The notes under the pieces were generated by a model. The model was not told the DNA's origin. It did no database searches and was given only the letters and a program-made list of their open reading frames with translations. This document shows positions 42,562 through 49,833 of a stretch of 49,833 nucleotides of DNA, in pieces. Made by a program: the position numbers and the translations under genes. Source of the stretch: Sphingomonadaceae bacterium PASS1 (GTDB lineage Bacteria > Pseudomonadota > Alphaproteobacteria > Sphingomonadales > Sphingomonadaceae); assembly GCA_002255985.1 (NCBI GenBank), contig NKIR01000016.1:1-49833 (forward strand), read 5' to 3'. How positions within the stretch are numbered: position 1 is the stretch's first letter; each line of letters starts with the position of its first letter.

Positions 42562-43017
42562 ATGCGCATCATCGTGGATGATCTTTCCGGCAACGAAATC
42601 CGCGCATTGCTGGAAACGCATTTTGCCGGGATGCTGGCAAGCTCGCCACCGGAAAGTTGCCATTTTCTTGATTTCGACGGGCTGAATGCGCCCGATGTGA
42701 CCTTTTGGTCGATCTGGGACGGGGATGCGCTTGCGGGGTGCGGGGCGTTGAAAGAGCTGACGCCCGAACATGGCGAGGTCAAATCGATGCGGACGCACGC
42801 GGACCATTTGCGCAAAGGTGTCGGCGCCAAAATGCTGACGCATATCATTTCGGAAGCGCGCACCCTGGGTTATCACCGCCTGAGCCTTGAGACAGGATCG
42901 TCGGCGGACTTCGCGCCGGCGTTGGCGCTGTATGAAGCGCACGGGTTTCAATATTGCCCACCCTTTGGCGATTATGTCGAAGACCCGTTTAGCCGTTTCA
43001 TGACCTTGGCGATTTGA
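42562..43017 (+). CDS. GNAT-family N-acetyltransferase
   Basis: A 151-residue acetyltransferase. The acetyl-CoA loop is VKSMRTHADHLRKGVGAKMLTHII (motif A, with the R-K-G-V-G-A pattern in place of R-x2-G-x-G). HRLSLETGSSADFAPALALYEAHGFQYCPPFGDYVEDPFSRFMTL is the usual end, with Y-x2-H-G-F. The N-terminus DDLSGNEIRALLETHFAGM is shared with a group resembling YsnE/PhnO-like small-molecule acetyltransferases. It starts ten bases after the carboxypeptidase stop and may be made with it. The acceptor amine is unknown. Confidence 0.88.
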   Translation: MRIIVDDLSGNEIRALLETHFAGMLASSPPESCHFLDFDGLNAPDVTFWSIWDGDALAGCGALKELTPEHGEVKSMRTHADHLRKGVGAKMLTHIISEARTLGYHRLSLETGSSADFAPALALYEAHGFQYCPPFGDYVEDPFSRFMTLAI

Positions 43018-43059
43018 CCAACTTGCGTTAGGGCGCGGTGAAACAACGAAGGAAATCCC

Positions 43060-43743
43060 ATGCCAAAGCTTATCCTCATTCGCCACGGACAATCCCAATG
43101 GAACCTGGAAAACCGGTTCACCGGTTGGTGGGATGTTGATGTGACCGAAAAAGGCGCAGCCGAAGCGTGGGCCGCGGGCGAGTTAATGAAGGCCAAGGGC
43201 ATTGCACCTGATGTCGCCTTTACCAGCGTGCAGACGCGCGCGATCAAGACGTTGAACCTTGCGCTTGAGGCGATGGGTCGGCTTTGGATTCCCGTGACCA
43301 AGAACTGGCAATTGAACGAACGCCATTATGGCGGCCTGACGGGCCTTGATAAGGCAGAGACGGCGGCCAAGCATGGCGACGAACAGGTCAAAATCTGGCG
43401 CCGCAGTTTTGATATCCCGCCGCCGCCATTGGAGGTGGGATCGCCTTATGACCTGTCGTCTGATCCGCGTTATGCGGGCATCAAAATTCCAGCGTCGGAA
43501 AGCCTGAAGGACACGATATTGCGCGTTCTGCCATATTGGGAGAGTGCAATTGTCCCTGAGCTAAAGGCCGGAAAAACTGTTCTAATCTCTGCGCATGGCA
43601 ACAGCTTGCGCGCGCTGGTGAAGCATATTTCGGGCATTTCGGATGCGGATATCAATGGCCTTGAAATCCCGACGGGCCAACCGATTGTCTATGAACTCGA
43701 CGACAATTTGAACGGTGAATATCACTATCTATCTGCGCGGTAA
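43060..43743 (+). CDS. gpmA: 2,3-bisphosphoglycerate-dependent phosphoglycerate mutase
   Basis: GpmA interconverts 3- and 2-phosphoglycerate in glycolysis and gluconeogenesis. The 227-residue length matches. [29 protein letters not shown] has the phosphorylated His (R-H-G); [22 protein letters not shown] gives the E-R-H-Y-G-x-L motif; [16 protein letters not shown] has the second active His. AAGGAAATCCC precedes the ATG. It is a single gene between the GNAT gene and purE. Confidence 0.96.
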   Translation: MPKLILIRHGQSQWNLENRFTGWWDVDVTEKGAAEAWAAGELMKAKGIAPDVAFTSVQTRAIKTLNLALEAMGRLWIPVTKNWQLNERHYGGLTGLDKAETAAKHGDEQVKIWRRSFDIPPPPLEVGSPYDLSSDPRYAGIKIPASESLKDTILRVLPYWESAIVPELKAGKTVLISAHGNSLRALVKHISGISDADINGLEIPTGQPIVYELDDNLNGEYHYLSAR

Positions 43744-43856
43744 CAATGTCGTGCCGCGTGCGTGCGCGGGTCGGCGATTATCGCATTGTTGCTGGATTGC
43801 GCCTTTTGCACCACGCGGCTAAGGCCATGCCATCGAAGTTGTCAGGGGAGTGACAC

Positions 43857-44345
43857 ATGACTGACTCAGCGCCGCTTATTGGCATCATCATGGGAAGCCG
43901 TTCGGACTGGGAAACGATGCGCGAAGCGTCAGCCACGCTGACCGCGCTCGAAATTCCCCATGAATGCAAAGTGGTGTCCGCGCACCGAACGCCCGAGCGT
44001 CTGTATGCATATGCAAAAGGCGCGGCCGATAGGGGTCTGCAATGCATTATCGCTGGCGCCGGTGGCGCGGCGCATCTGCCGGGTATGGCGGCATCGATGA
44101 CCCGGCTTCCGGTGCTTGGCGTGCCGGTGCAGTCGAAGGCGCTGGATGGCATGGACAGCCTGTTGTCGATCGTCCAGATGCCAGCAGGCATTCCCGTCGG
44201 CACGCTCGCGATTGGCAAGGCGGGCGCAACGAACGCCGCGCTTTTGGCAGCAGCGATGCTGGCCAATAATGATACAGCGCTCGCGTCACGGCTGGATGCA
44301 TGGCGCGCGGCCCAGACCGCGTCGGTAGCCGAAACGCCAGAGTGA
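43857..44345 (+). CDS. purE: N5-carboxyaminoimidazole ribonucleotide mutase
   Basis: PurE converts N5-CAIR to CAIR in purine synthesis. The 162-residue protein has [21 protein letters not shown] (phosphate and base loop, S-D/S-R), [38 protein letters not shown] (catalytic His in S-A-H-R and the [13 protein letters not shown] loop) and [37 protein letters not shown], all at about residues 5-125. The class I (bacterial) form is confirmed by the purK gene ten bases downstream. Confidence 0.97.
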   Translation: MTDSAPLIGIIMGSRSDWETMREASATLTALEIPHECKVVSAHRTPERLYAYAKGAADRGLQCIIAGAGGAAHLPGMAASMTRLPVLGVPVQSKALDGMDSLLSIVQMPAGIPVGTLAIGKAGATNAALLAAAMLANNDTALASRLDAWRAAQTASVAETPE

Positions 44346-44355
44346 GAGTAAGCCG

Positions 44356-45426
44356 ATGACTGCGTTGCCGCCTGGTTCGACCATTGGAATATTGGGTGGC
44401 GGCCAGCTTGGCCGGATGCTGGCGGTTGCGGCGGCCCAGCTTGGCTATCGTTGCCATATTTACGCGCCAGCAGGTGACAATGTGGCGTTTGACGTCGCCG
44501 CGCAAAGCAGCATCGGCGCGTATGACGACCATGCCGCGTTAAAAGATTTTGCGCAGCAATGCGATGTCGTGACCTTCGAATTTGAAAATGTGCCGGTTGC
44601 ACCGCTTGAAACGATTGCAGGCCTTGTCCCCATCTATCCGCCGGCCAAGGCGTTGGAAGTTGCGCAGGATCGCGATGCCGAAAAGCGCTTTGTGCGCAGC
44701 CTTGGCGGACAGACAGCCAACTTCGCCATCGCAAATGTGCCAGGCGACGTGCAGGCGGCGGTTGATGCGGTTGGTATCCCGTGCATCCTGAAAACCATCC
44801 GCATGGGATATGATGGCAAGGGGCAGCTTCGCGTTACGTCGCAGGACGATCTGGCCGATGCATGGGCGCAGACGGGTGCGCAGCCGCTGATCGCGGAAGC
44901 CATGGTGCAGTTCGATGCCGAATTTTCGGTGATCTTGGTGCGCGGCCAAGATGGCGAGATCCGCTATTGGGATAGCCCGCACAATGTGCATGTCGGCGGC
45001 ATTTTGGCAACGTCGACGCTACCCGCCGGAGCACTTGTGCAAGGCCAGCAACAGGCGGCACGCGATATGGCGGCGGCGGTTGCGACCAAGCTTGATTATG
45101 TCGGCGTATTCACCGCCGAATTTTTCGCCAGCAGCGCCGGTCCCTTGTTCAATGAAATCGCGCCGCGTGTGCACAATAGCGGCCACTGGACGATTGAAGG
45201 CGCGGCCACCAGCCAGTTTGAAAACCACATCCGCGCTATTTGCGGACTGCCGCTTGGCAGCACCGAAACGGTGGCGGCCCGTGTCGAAATGCAGAACCTG
45301 ATCGGGGATGATGGCGATGCCTTTGAACAGGTTTTGGCCGACCCCGCGGCGCATCTGCATCTCTATGGAAAGGCGGAGGCGCGCCCGGGCCGAAAAATAG
45401 GCCACGTCACCCGCTTGTATCGCTAA
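44356..45426 (+). CDS. purK: N5-carboxyaminoimidazole ribonucleotide synthase
   Basis: PurK joins AIR, bicarbonate and ATP to give N5-CAIR, the substrate of PurE. The 356-residue ATP-grasp protein starts with GSTIGILGGGQLGRMLAVAAAQLGY; GIPCILKTIRMGYDGKGQLRV is the ATP-binding K-x-x-x-x-G-Y-D-G-K-G loop; EFSVILVRGQDGEIRYWDSPHNVH and APRVHNSGHWTIEGAATSQFENHIRAICGLPLG (region about 270-305) are the catalytic motifs. It follows purE with a spacing of ten bases, forming the usual purEK pair. Confidence 0.97.
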   Translation: MTALPPGSTIGILGGGQLGRMLAVAAAQLGYRCHIYAPAGDNVAFDVAAQSSIGAYDDHAALKDFAQQCDVVTFEFENVPVAPLETIAGLVPIYPPAKALEVAQDRDAEKRFVRSLGGQTANFAIANVPGDVQAAVDAVGIPCILKTIRMGYDGKGQLRVTSQDDLADAWAQTGAQPLIAEAMVQFDAEFSVILVRGQDGEIRYWDSPHNVHVGGILATSTLPAGALVQGQQQAARDMAAAVATKLDYVGVFTAEFFASSAGPLFNEIAPRVHNSGHWTIEGAATSQFENHIRAICGLPLGSTETVAARVEMQNLIGDDGDAFEQVLADPAAHLHLYGKAEARPGRKIGHVTRLYR

Positions 45427-45449
45427 GTTTTTCAAGGCAAAGCGGGGTT

Positions 45450-45947
45450 ATGAATCGTCCCGAAATTATCCTTGTCCTCGCCCGCGCCGCCAATGGAGTC
45501 ATCGGGAAAGATGGCGGCATGCCGTGGCATCTCCCTGCGGACCTGCGTCATTTCAAACAGATAACCAAAGGCCGGCCCATGATTATGGGGCGCAAGACCT
45601 TTGACAGCCTGCCCGGCCTGCTGGATGGCCGACGCCACATTGTTTTGACGCGCGATACCGAATGGGAAGAAGACGGCGCCGAAATCGCGCATTCGGTGGC
45701 CGACGCGTTGAAGCTCGCCAATGGCCCGCATGTGTGCGTTATCGGCGGTGCGGAAATCTATAATCTGTTTCTGCCGCTCGCAGACCGCATTGAACTAACC
45801 GACATTGCCGCGCAGCCCGAAGGCGACACGTCGGTCCCGGATTTCGATATGGCGGAGTGGGACGAACTGTCTCGCGAACACCATGCTGCGTTGAACGACG
45901 CACCAGCGTTTGATTTTGTAACGCTCGTGCGGCTGGCAAAGAACTAA
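45450..45947 (+). CDS. folA: Dihydrofolate reductase
   Basis: DHFR reduces dihydrofolate to tetrahydrofolate. The 165-residue protein contains EIILVLARAANGVIGKDGGMPWHLPADLRHFKQIT, with the P-W-H-L-P-x-D-L motif and the catalytic Asp, then GRPMIMGRKTFDSLPGLLDGRRHIVLTR (NADPH) and VCVIGGAEIYNLFLPLADRIELTDI. It begins 23 bases after purK, and AGCGGGG precedes the ATG. Tetrahydrofolate also feeds the MetF/MetH operon 21 kb away. Confidence 0.96.
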   Translation: MNRPEIILVLARAANGVIGKDGGMPWHLPADLRHFKQITKGRPMIMGRKTFDSLPGLLDGRRHIVLTRDTEWEEDGAEIAHSVADALKLANGPHVCVIGGAEIYNLFLPLADRIELTDIAAQPEGDTSVPDFDMAEWDELSREHHAALNDAPAFDFVTLVRLAKN

Positions 45948-45971
45948 ACGCGCGGTATATTGGGGGACATA

Positions 45972-47159
45972 ATGCGTAAGAAATTCTGGATTCCGCTGAC
46001 GCTGATTGGCGCGGCTGCGATTGGCTTTTTCGGATTTTTGCCCGGCTATGTCGAAGGTTCGATGAACGCGGTTGACGGTCAGCCGCTGATTAAAGTCAGC
46101 GATGAGGCCAAGGCGTTGCACAAGACATTGAACATCGTAGACCTGCACAGCGACACGTTGATGTGGAACCGCGACTTGGGCGACCGAGCGGATCGCGGCC
46201 ATATGGATTTGCCGCGCTTGCAAGAGGGCAATGTCGCGCTTCAGCTTTTTTCGTCGGTCACCAAAACGCCCAAAGGCCAGAATTATGATGGCAATGGCGC
46301 GGACACGGACAATATCACTTTGCTGACCTTCGCGCAGTTGCAGCCGGTCAAGACATGGCGATCATTGGTGGAGCGGTCGCTGTATCACGCGTCGAAGCGC
46401 GACAATGCGGTCACGGGATCGGACGGGAAATTGCAAGCGGTGGACAAGGCGCAGCAGCTCGATGCCTTGCTTGCCGCGCGGCAAAAGGACCGGAGCACCG
46501 TCGGCGCCATGCTGACCATTGAAGGCCTCCATAATCTTGAAGGCAAATTGGAGAATCTCGACCGATTGTACGACGCAGGGTTCCGCATGGCGGGGTTCAC
46601 GCATTTCTTTGACAATGAATTGGGCGGGTCGATGCACGGCCTGAAAAAAGGCGGACTGACACCATTCGGCCGCGACATACTGCGCCGGATGGAGGCGAAG
46701 GGCATGATCGTCGACATCGCGCATCTCAGCCATGCTGGCGTTGCCGAGGTCTTGGCGATGGCGAAACGTCCCGTGGTCTCCAGCCATGGCGGCGTGCAAG
46801 CGACGTGCAAGGTCAACCGCAATCTGACCGATGACGAAGTGCGCGGCGTCGCCAAAACCGGTGGCATCATTGGCATCGGCTATTGGGAAGGTGCAATATG
46901 CTCCACCGATCCGCGTGCCGCGGCCAAGGCGATGAAGCATGTACGCGATCTCGTCGGCATTCAGCACGTTGCTTTGGGGTCGGACTATGATGGCGCAACC
47001 ACCGTGCGTTTCGATACGTCACAACTCGCGCAAGTCACCCAAGCGTTGATGGAAGAGGGTTTTACGCCAGACGAAATTCGCGCTGTCATGGGCGAAAACG
47101 CATTTCGCGTCATCCGCGCTGGCTTGGTACCGATGGAAAAGGCTGCCGCCGCGCAATGA
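45972..47159 (+). CDS. M19-family (renal-type) dipeptidase
   Basis: A 395-residue zinc dipeptidase. A non-cleaved-looking hydrophobic N-terminus (MRKKFWIPLTLIGAAAIGFFGFLPGYV) suggests a membrane anchor with the enzyme in the periplasm. Metal-binding residues are seen in IVDLHSDTLMW (H-x-D), MLTIEGLHNLEG (bridging Glu), IVDIAHLSHAGVAEVL (His) and PVVSSHGGVQATCKVNRNLTDDEV (His and the C-x3-R-N segment); ALGSDYDGATT supplies the last Asp. All are kept. It may cleave dipeptides or D-amino-acid dipeptides from cell wall turnover. The frame opens four codons earlier with a TTG, but that GGGGG is the ribosome site. Confidence 0.92.
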   Translation: MRKKFWIPLTLIGAAAIGFFGFLPGYVEGSMNAVDGQPLIKVSDEAKALHKTLNIVDLHSDTLMWNRDLGDRADRGHMDLPRLQEGNVALQLFSSVTKTPKGQNYDGNGADTDNITLLTFAQLQPVKTWRSLVERSLYHASKRDNAVTGSDGKLQAVDKAQQLDALLAARQKDRSTVGAMLTIEGLHNLEGKLENLDRLYDAGFRMAGFTHFFDNELGGSMHGLKKGGLTPFGRDILRRMEAKGMIVDIAHLSHAGVAEVLAMAKRPVVSSHGGVQATCKVNRNLTDDEVRGVAKTGGIIGIGYWEGAICSTDPRAAAKAMKHVRDLVGIQHVALGSDYDGATTVRFDTSQLAQVTQALMEEGFTPDEIRAVMGENAFRVIRAGLVPMEKAAAAQ

Positions 47160-48091
47160 CCATTCCACGCCTTTCTGCCAAAGACCAAATGCCTGACGCA
47201 TTGCGCGGTGGTGTCGTTGCCTTGGGCAATTTTGATGGCTTTCATTTGGGGCATCAAGCGGTTGCTGGCGCAGCGATAAAACAGGCAAAGGCGGCAGGTA
47301 AGCCAGCGATTATCGCGACATTTGATCCGCACCCCGTGCGCTTTTTTGCGCCGGAATCGCCGTGGTTTCGGCTGACGACGCTCGAGCAGCGCCAGCAGCT
47401 TTTTGAAGAAGCCGGTGCCGACGCAATGCTGGTGTTTGATTTCGATGCAGATCTGGCCGCAACCAGTGCGGAAGATTTCATCGTCAAATTGCTCATGGAA
47501 CGCTTGGGCATTTCGGCGGTGGTAACGGGCGAAGACTTTACCTTTGGGCATAAACGCGGCGGCAATATTGACGTGATGCGCGACTTGGGCGGCGCGCATG
47601 GCTTGACGTCGACCGCCATGGGGCCAGTGGTGGATGATGGCGGCGTGATATCGTCGAGCCGTATCCGCAGTGCGCTCAAGGATGGCGATTGCGCCACGGC
47701 CACGGCCTTGCTCACCCGCGCGTTCACGGTTGAGGGCATCGTGCAGCATGGCGATAAAAACGGGCGGCTTTTGGGTTTCCCCACCGCCAATATCGACATG
47801 GGCCATTATCTGCGCCCGCGTTATGGCATTTATGCGGTGAAGGGACGCTTGCCCGATGGCCGCGTGCTGAATGGCGCCGCGAACCTTGGTATTCGCCCAA
47901 CATTTGATCCGCCCAAGGAATTGCTTGAGCCGCATTTCTTCGACTTTGCCGAAGACCTGTACGGGCAGAATATCGAAATCGAATTCCACGCCTTCATCCG
48001 CGGAGAGGCGAAGTTTGACAGTCTGGACGCACTGATGGCGCAGATGGCGAAGGATTGTGACGAAGCCCGCCGGATATTGAGCGCGCAATGA
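47156..48091 (+). CDS. ribF: Bifunctional riboflavin kinase / FAD synthetase
   Basis: RibF makes FMN and then FAD. The 311-residue protein has the N-terminal adenylyltransferase domain with VVALGNFDGFHLGHQAVAG (H-x-G-H), TFDPHPVRFF and VVTGEDFTFGHKRGG, ending with ISSSRIRSALKDGD, and the C-terminal kinase domain with GRLLGFPTANIDMGHYLRPRYGIYAVK (G-x-P-T-A-N) and NLGIRPTF. The ATG overlaps the dipeptidase stop (ATGA). Its stop in turn overlaps the next gene's ATG, giving three translationally linked genes. Confidence 0.96.
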   Translation: MTIPRLSAKDQMPDALRGGVVALGNFDGFHLGHQAVAGAAIKQAKAAGKPAIIATFDPHPVRFFAPESPWFRLTTLEQRQQLFEEAGADAMLVFDFDADLAATSAEDFIVKLLMERLGISAVVTGEDFTFGHKRGGNIDVMRDLGGAHGLTSTAMGPVVDDGGVISSSRIRSALKDGDCATATALLTRAFTVEGIVQHGDKNGRLLGFPTANIDMGHYLRPRYGIYAVKGRLPDGRVLNGAANLGIRPTFDPPKELLEPHFFDFAEDLYGQNIEIEFHAFIRGEAKFDSLDALMAQMAKDCDEARRILSAQ

Positions 48092-48939
48092 GATTTAACC
48101 GCCAACAATCGATCATCATATTGCTGATTACCGCATTGCTGATGGTCTTTACGCTGTTTCAGGCAAGCTGGCTTGCGGACAAGCCCATAGGCAAACCAAA
48201 GCTGATCGCTGATCATGCAGCAGATCCCGTTCGCGACAATTCGGGCTGTGTCGCCAGCGCGAACAGCGGCTATGGCGGCGCGGTGGTTGGGCCAGATATT
48301 GCCGCGTTACAGGTGGCGGCGGGCATTGGAGCAGATGCGATCCGTGTCACCACGCAAATGACGAATAGCGCGCTGAACGTTGCGCCGCAGTTCGAAAGTG
48401 CCTGTGTAGCCGACAATGCGCGCGCACCGGCCAGTATAAAGGACGCTGTGGCCGGCCTCACGAAACCTGAACTTTTCTGGCAAGTACAGGGTGCGCTCGC
48501 AGCCAAGCAACTGGTGGCAAGCCTGCCGCCGCCGTCGATTGACGTTACCGGCCAAAATATATTGATCGGCGATGCCGCCGCCGTTGCTTTCATCGAAAGC
48601 CTTCAGCCTGCGCATGCGGCATTCTCCATCGCTGGCGCGCGGAAATGCGCATCGGATTATCACGTGTCCGGCATGTGGGGCAGTGTTCCGGAGTCGTGCA
48701 ACAACGGCACGATGCTGCTGACGCTGGATGACATTGGCTATAGTTTGTGGGGCTGGCCCAACCGCTTTCTGGCGCGGATGAAGGCCGCGAACGTGCGGCT
48801 GATTATCGCGGAAGATGTTGTGGATGGTCAGATCAAGGGCCTGACCGACGTCACCCAATATGGCGACATTGCCAACAGCTATAATGGCTATATCTGGGTG
48901 GATAACATCGAAGAGCTTGGCCCAGCGCTGCGGCGGTAG
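48088..48939 (+). CDS. Unknown membrane-anchored protein coupled to ribF
   Basis: A 283-residue protein that I do not recognise. One membrane helix near the start (QQSIIILLITALLMVFTLFQASWL) would anchor it with the rest in the periplasm. Cys residues (SGCVAS, ESACVAD, ARKCASD, PESCNNG) may form disulfides. The end, AANVRLIIAEDVVDGQIKGLTDV and DIANSYNGYIWVDNIEELGPAL, resembles the last strands of a TIM barrel as in glycerophosphodiester phosphodiesterases, but the H-R-G catalytic start of that family is missing. It overlaps ribF by four bases (ATGA) and precedes ileS, a position where many bacteria have lspA. Confidence 0.65.
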   Translation: MRFNRQQSIIILLITALLMVFTLFQASWLADKPIGKPKLIADHAADPVRDNSGCVASANSGYGGAVVGPDIAALQVAAGIGADAIRVTTQMTNSALNVAPQFESACVADNARAPASIKDAVAGLTKPELFWQVQGALAAKQLVASLPPPSIDVTGQNILIGDAAAVAFIESLQPAHAAFSIAGARKCASDYHVSGMWGSVPESCNNGTMLLTLDDIGYSLWGWPNRFLARMKAANVRLIIAEDVVDGQIKGLTDVTQYGDIANSYNGYIWVDNIEELGPALRR

Positions 48940-49061
48940 ATTTGGTGCACGTGGGTGCGCAGTGGACGGAGAGATAAACTATCGCCGTCGTCCTGAACGC
49001 GTTTGTGCGCTGCACGCCTTCGGCTCCAGGGTCTTAATTCCGAACGGCTTGAAGAAGTAAG

Positions 49062-49082
49062 ATGCTGAAACAAGTTCAGCAT
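49062..49082. repeat. Short extragenic hairpin repeat
   Basis: ATGCTGAA-ACAAG-TTCAGCAT: perfect 8-bp arms around five bases. The minus-strand form CATGCTGAACTTGTTTCAGCATC is, as I recall it, a very frequent extragenic repeat in sphingomonad genomes (quoted only as the motif of positions 49061-49083). It stands in the 252-base gap between the unknown gene and ileS; no gene was seen in the gap. Confidence 0.7.
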
Positions 49083-49191
49083 GACGGTGTAAGGCATCCC
49101 TTCCCAAACCATCTCCACATGAAGCGGTGCGAGCAACAGCGCGGATACAGGCTTTATTTGCAGCGCCATATCCTTTAGGCACCCGCACAAC

Positions 49192-49833
49192 ATGACTGAC
49201 CCTATCGACTATCGCGACACCGTTTTCCTGCCGAAAACAGATTTCCCTATGAAGGCTGGCCTTCCGCAGAAGGAACCGGGCATTCTCGCGCGTTGGCAGG
49301 CGCAGGATTTTTATGCGGCGCTGCGCAATCGCCGTCGCGGGCGTGAGAAGTTCATTCTGCATGATGGCCCGCCATACGCGAATGGCGACATGCATATCGG
49401 CCATGCGCTGAACCATATTCTGAAGGACATGGTCGTCCGCACGCAGACATTGTTGGGCAAAGACGCGCCTTATGTGCCCGGTTGGGATTGCCACGGCCTG
49501 CCCATCGAGTGGAAAGTCGAAGAACAATATCGCAAGAAAAAACTCAATAAGGACGAAGTGCCCGCTGTCGAGTTCCGCGCCGAATGCCGCGCTTATGCGC
49601 AAAATTGGGTCGATACACAGCGCGAGCAACTGAAGCGGCTGGGCATCAATGCCGATTGGGACAATCCCTATCTGACGATGGATTTCCAGGCCGAGGCGAC
49701 GATTGTTTCGGAGCTATTGAAGTTCGCTGAAAGCGGTCAGCTCTATCGCGGCGCAAAGCCCGTCATGTGGTCGCCCGTCGAAAAGACCGCCTTGGCCGAG
49801 GCCGAGGTCGAATATGAGGACATCGTCTCGACG
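49192..49833 (+). CDS. ileS: Isoleucine-tRNA ligase, N-terminal part (cut by window edge)
   Basis: The first 214 residues of a class I aminoacyl-tRNA synthetase. [20 protein letters not shown] is the normal IleS start; [14 protein letters not shown] is the conserved E-x-x-I-L-x-x-W region; [26 protein letters not shown] holds the H-I-G-H signature for ATP and the G-P-P-Y-A-N substrate loop; [16 protein letters not shown] follows. The frame stays open to the end of the window. The ileS 5' end thus lies 252 bases after the preceding gene. Confidence 0.95.
   Translation, partial: MTDPIDYRDTVFLPKTDFPMKAGLPQKEPGILARWQAQDFYAALRNRRRGREKFILHDGPPYANGDMHIGHALNHILKDMVVRTQTLLGKDAPYVPGWDCHGLPIEWKVEEQYRKKKLNKDEVPAVEFRAECRAYAQNWVDTQREQLKRLGINADWDNPYLTMDFQAEATIVSELLKFAESGQLYRGAKPVMWSPVEKTALAEAEVEYEDIVST

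Noticed and set aside
48888-49193. Minus-strand frame containing MLNLFQHLTSSS.
   Set aside because: It is a translation of the extragenic hairpin repeat at 49062-49082 and has no other support.

Overview
The window looks like the chromosome of a free-living alphaproteobacterium of the Sphingomonadales (Sphingopyxis/Sphingorhabdus/Erythrobacter-like). The reasons are protein similarity recalled from memory, the gene grouping hom / glpX / recJ, a methionine synthase split over two genes, dense ATGA-type gene overlaps and moderate-to-high GC. No species can be named from the sequence alone. There is no rRNA and no CRISPR array; one tRNA (Glu, TTC) is present.

Positions 1-5.1 kb are accessory DNA. 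They hold the end of an IS630-type transposase, a complete IS5-type element with perfect 30-bp inverted ends (203-1342), a remnant of an interrupted gene, a tyrosine recombinase divergent from a small XRE-type regulator, a coupled pair of unknown genes (one with a Cys/His cluster) and a toxin-first RelE/XRE toxin-antitoxin pair. The accessory block stops just short of tRNA-Glu.

From 5.2 kb on the content is mainly core. 5.2-18.8 kb: recJ, a flavodoxin-like protein, glpX and hom; a 3-hydroxyacyl-CoA dehydrogenase; the overlapping pair sseA-metC; an Fe-S type photolyase/cryptochrome; queF; a DUF853 ATPase; a serine beta-lactamase-like lipoprotein. 18.8-25 kb: an Ala-rich lipoprotein, then a tightly coupled methionine-cycle operon, ArsR-methyltransferase regulator > metF > metH (homocysteine domain) > metH (pterin/B12/activation domains). 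It is preceded by a perfect 20-bp palindrome that overlaps the predicted -10 box. 25-34 kb: secreted proteins, a HerA-like ATPase, a TSUP permease coupled to a TIGR02186-type membrane protein, nhaA coupled to a DUF885-like metallopeptidase, and a Doc/AbrB-type toxin-antitoxin pair. 34-40.7 kb: transglutaminase-like and histone-deacetylase-like proteins, etfB-etfA behind a TTGACGT-N2-ACGTCAA palindrome, a methyltransferase, sucC, a HAD hydrolase and the zinc-free form of ribosomal protein L36. 40.7-49.8 kb (all plus strand): a DUF4136 lipoprotein, a cytosolic-carboxypeptidase-like M14 enzyme, a GNAT protein, gpmA, purE-purK, folA, an M19 dipeptidase, ribF, an unknown membrane-anchored protein and the start of ileS.

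The most distinctive features are the methionine-cycle operon with its own fused regulator and possibly leaderless start, the compact int/XRE operator at 3064-3096 that touches both start codons, the tandem operators of the RelE/XRE pair, the candidate operator of etfBA, and the unidentified gene pair at 3350-4221. Many gene starts were moved downstream of the longest possible ORF, because a 4-base overlap with the previous stop, a Shine-Dalgarno sequence or a signal peptide points to the shorter form.
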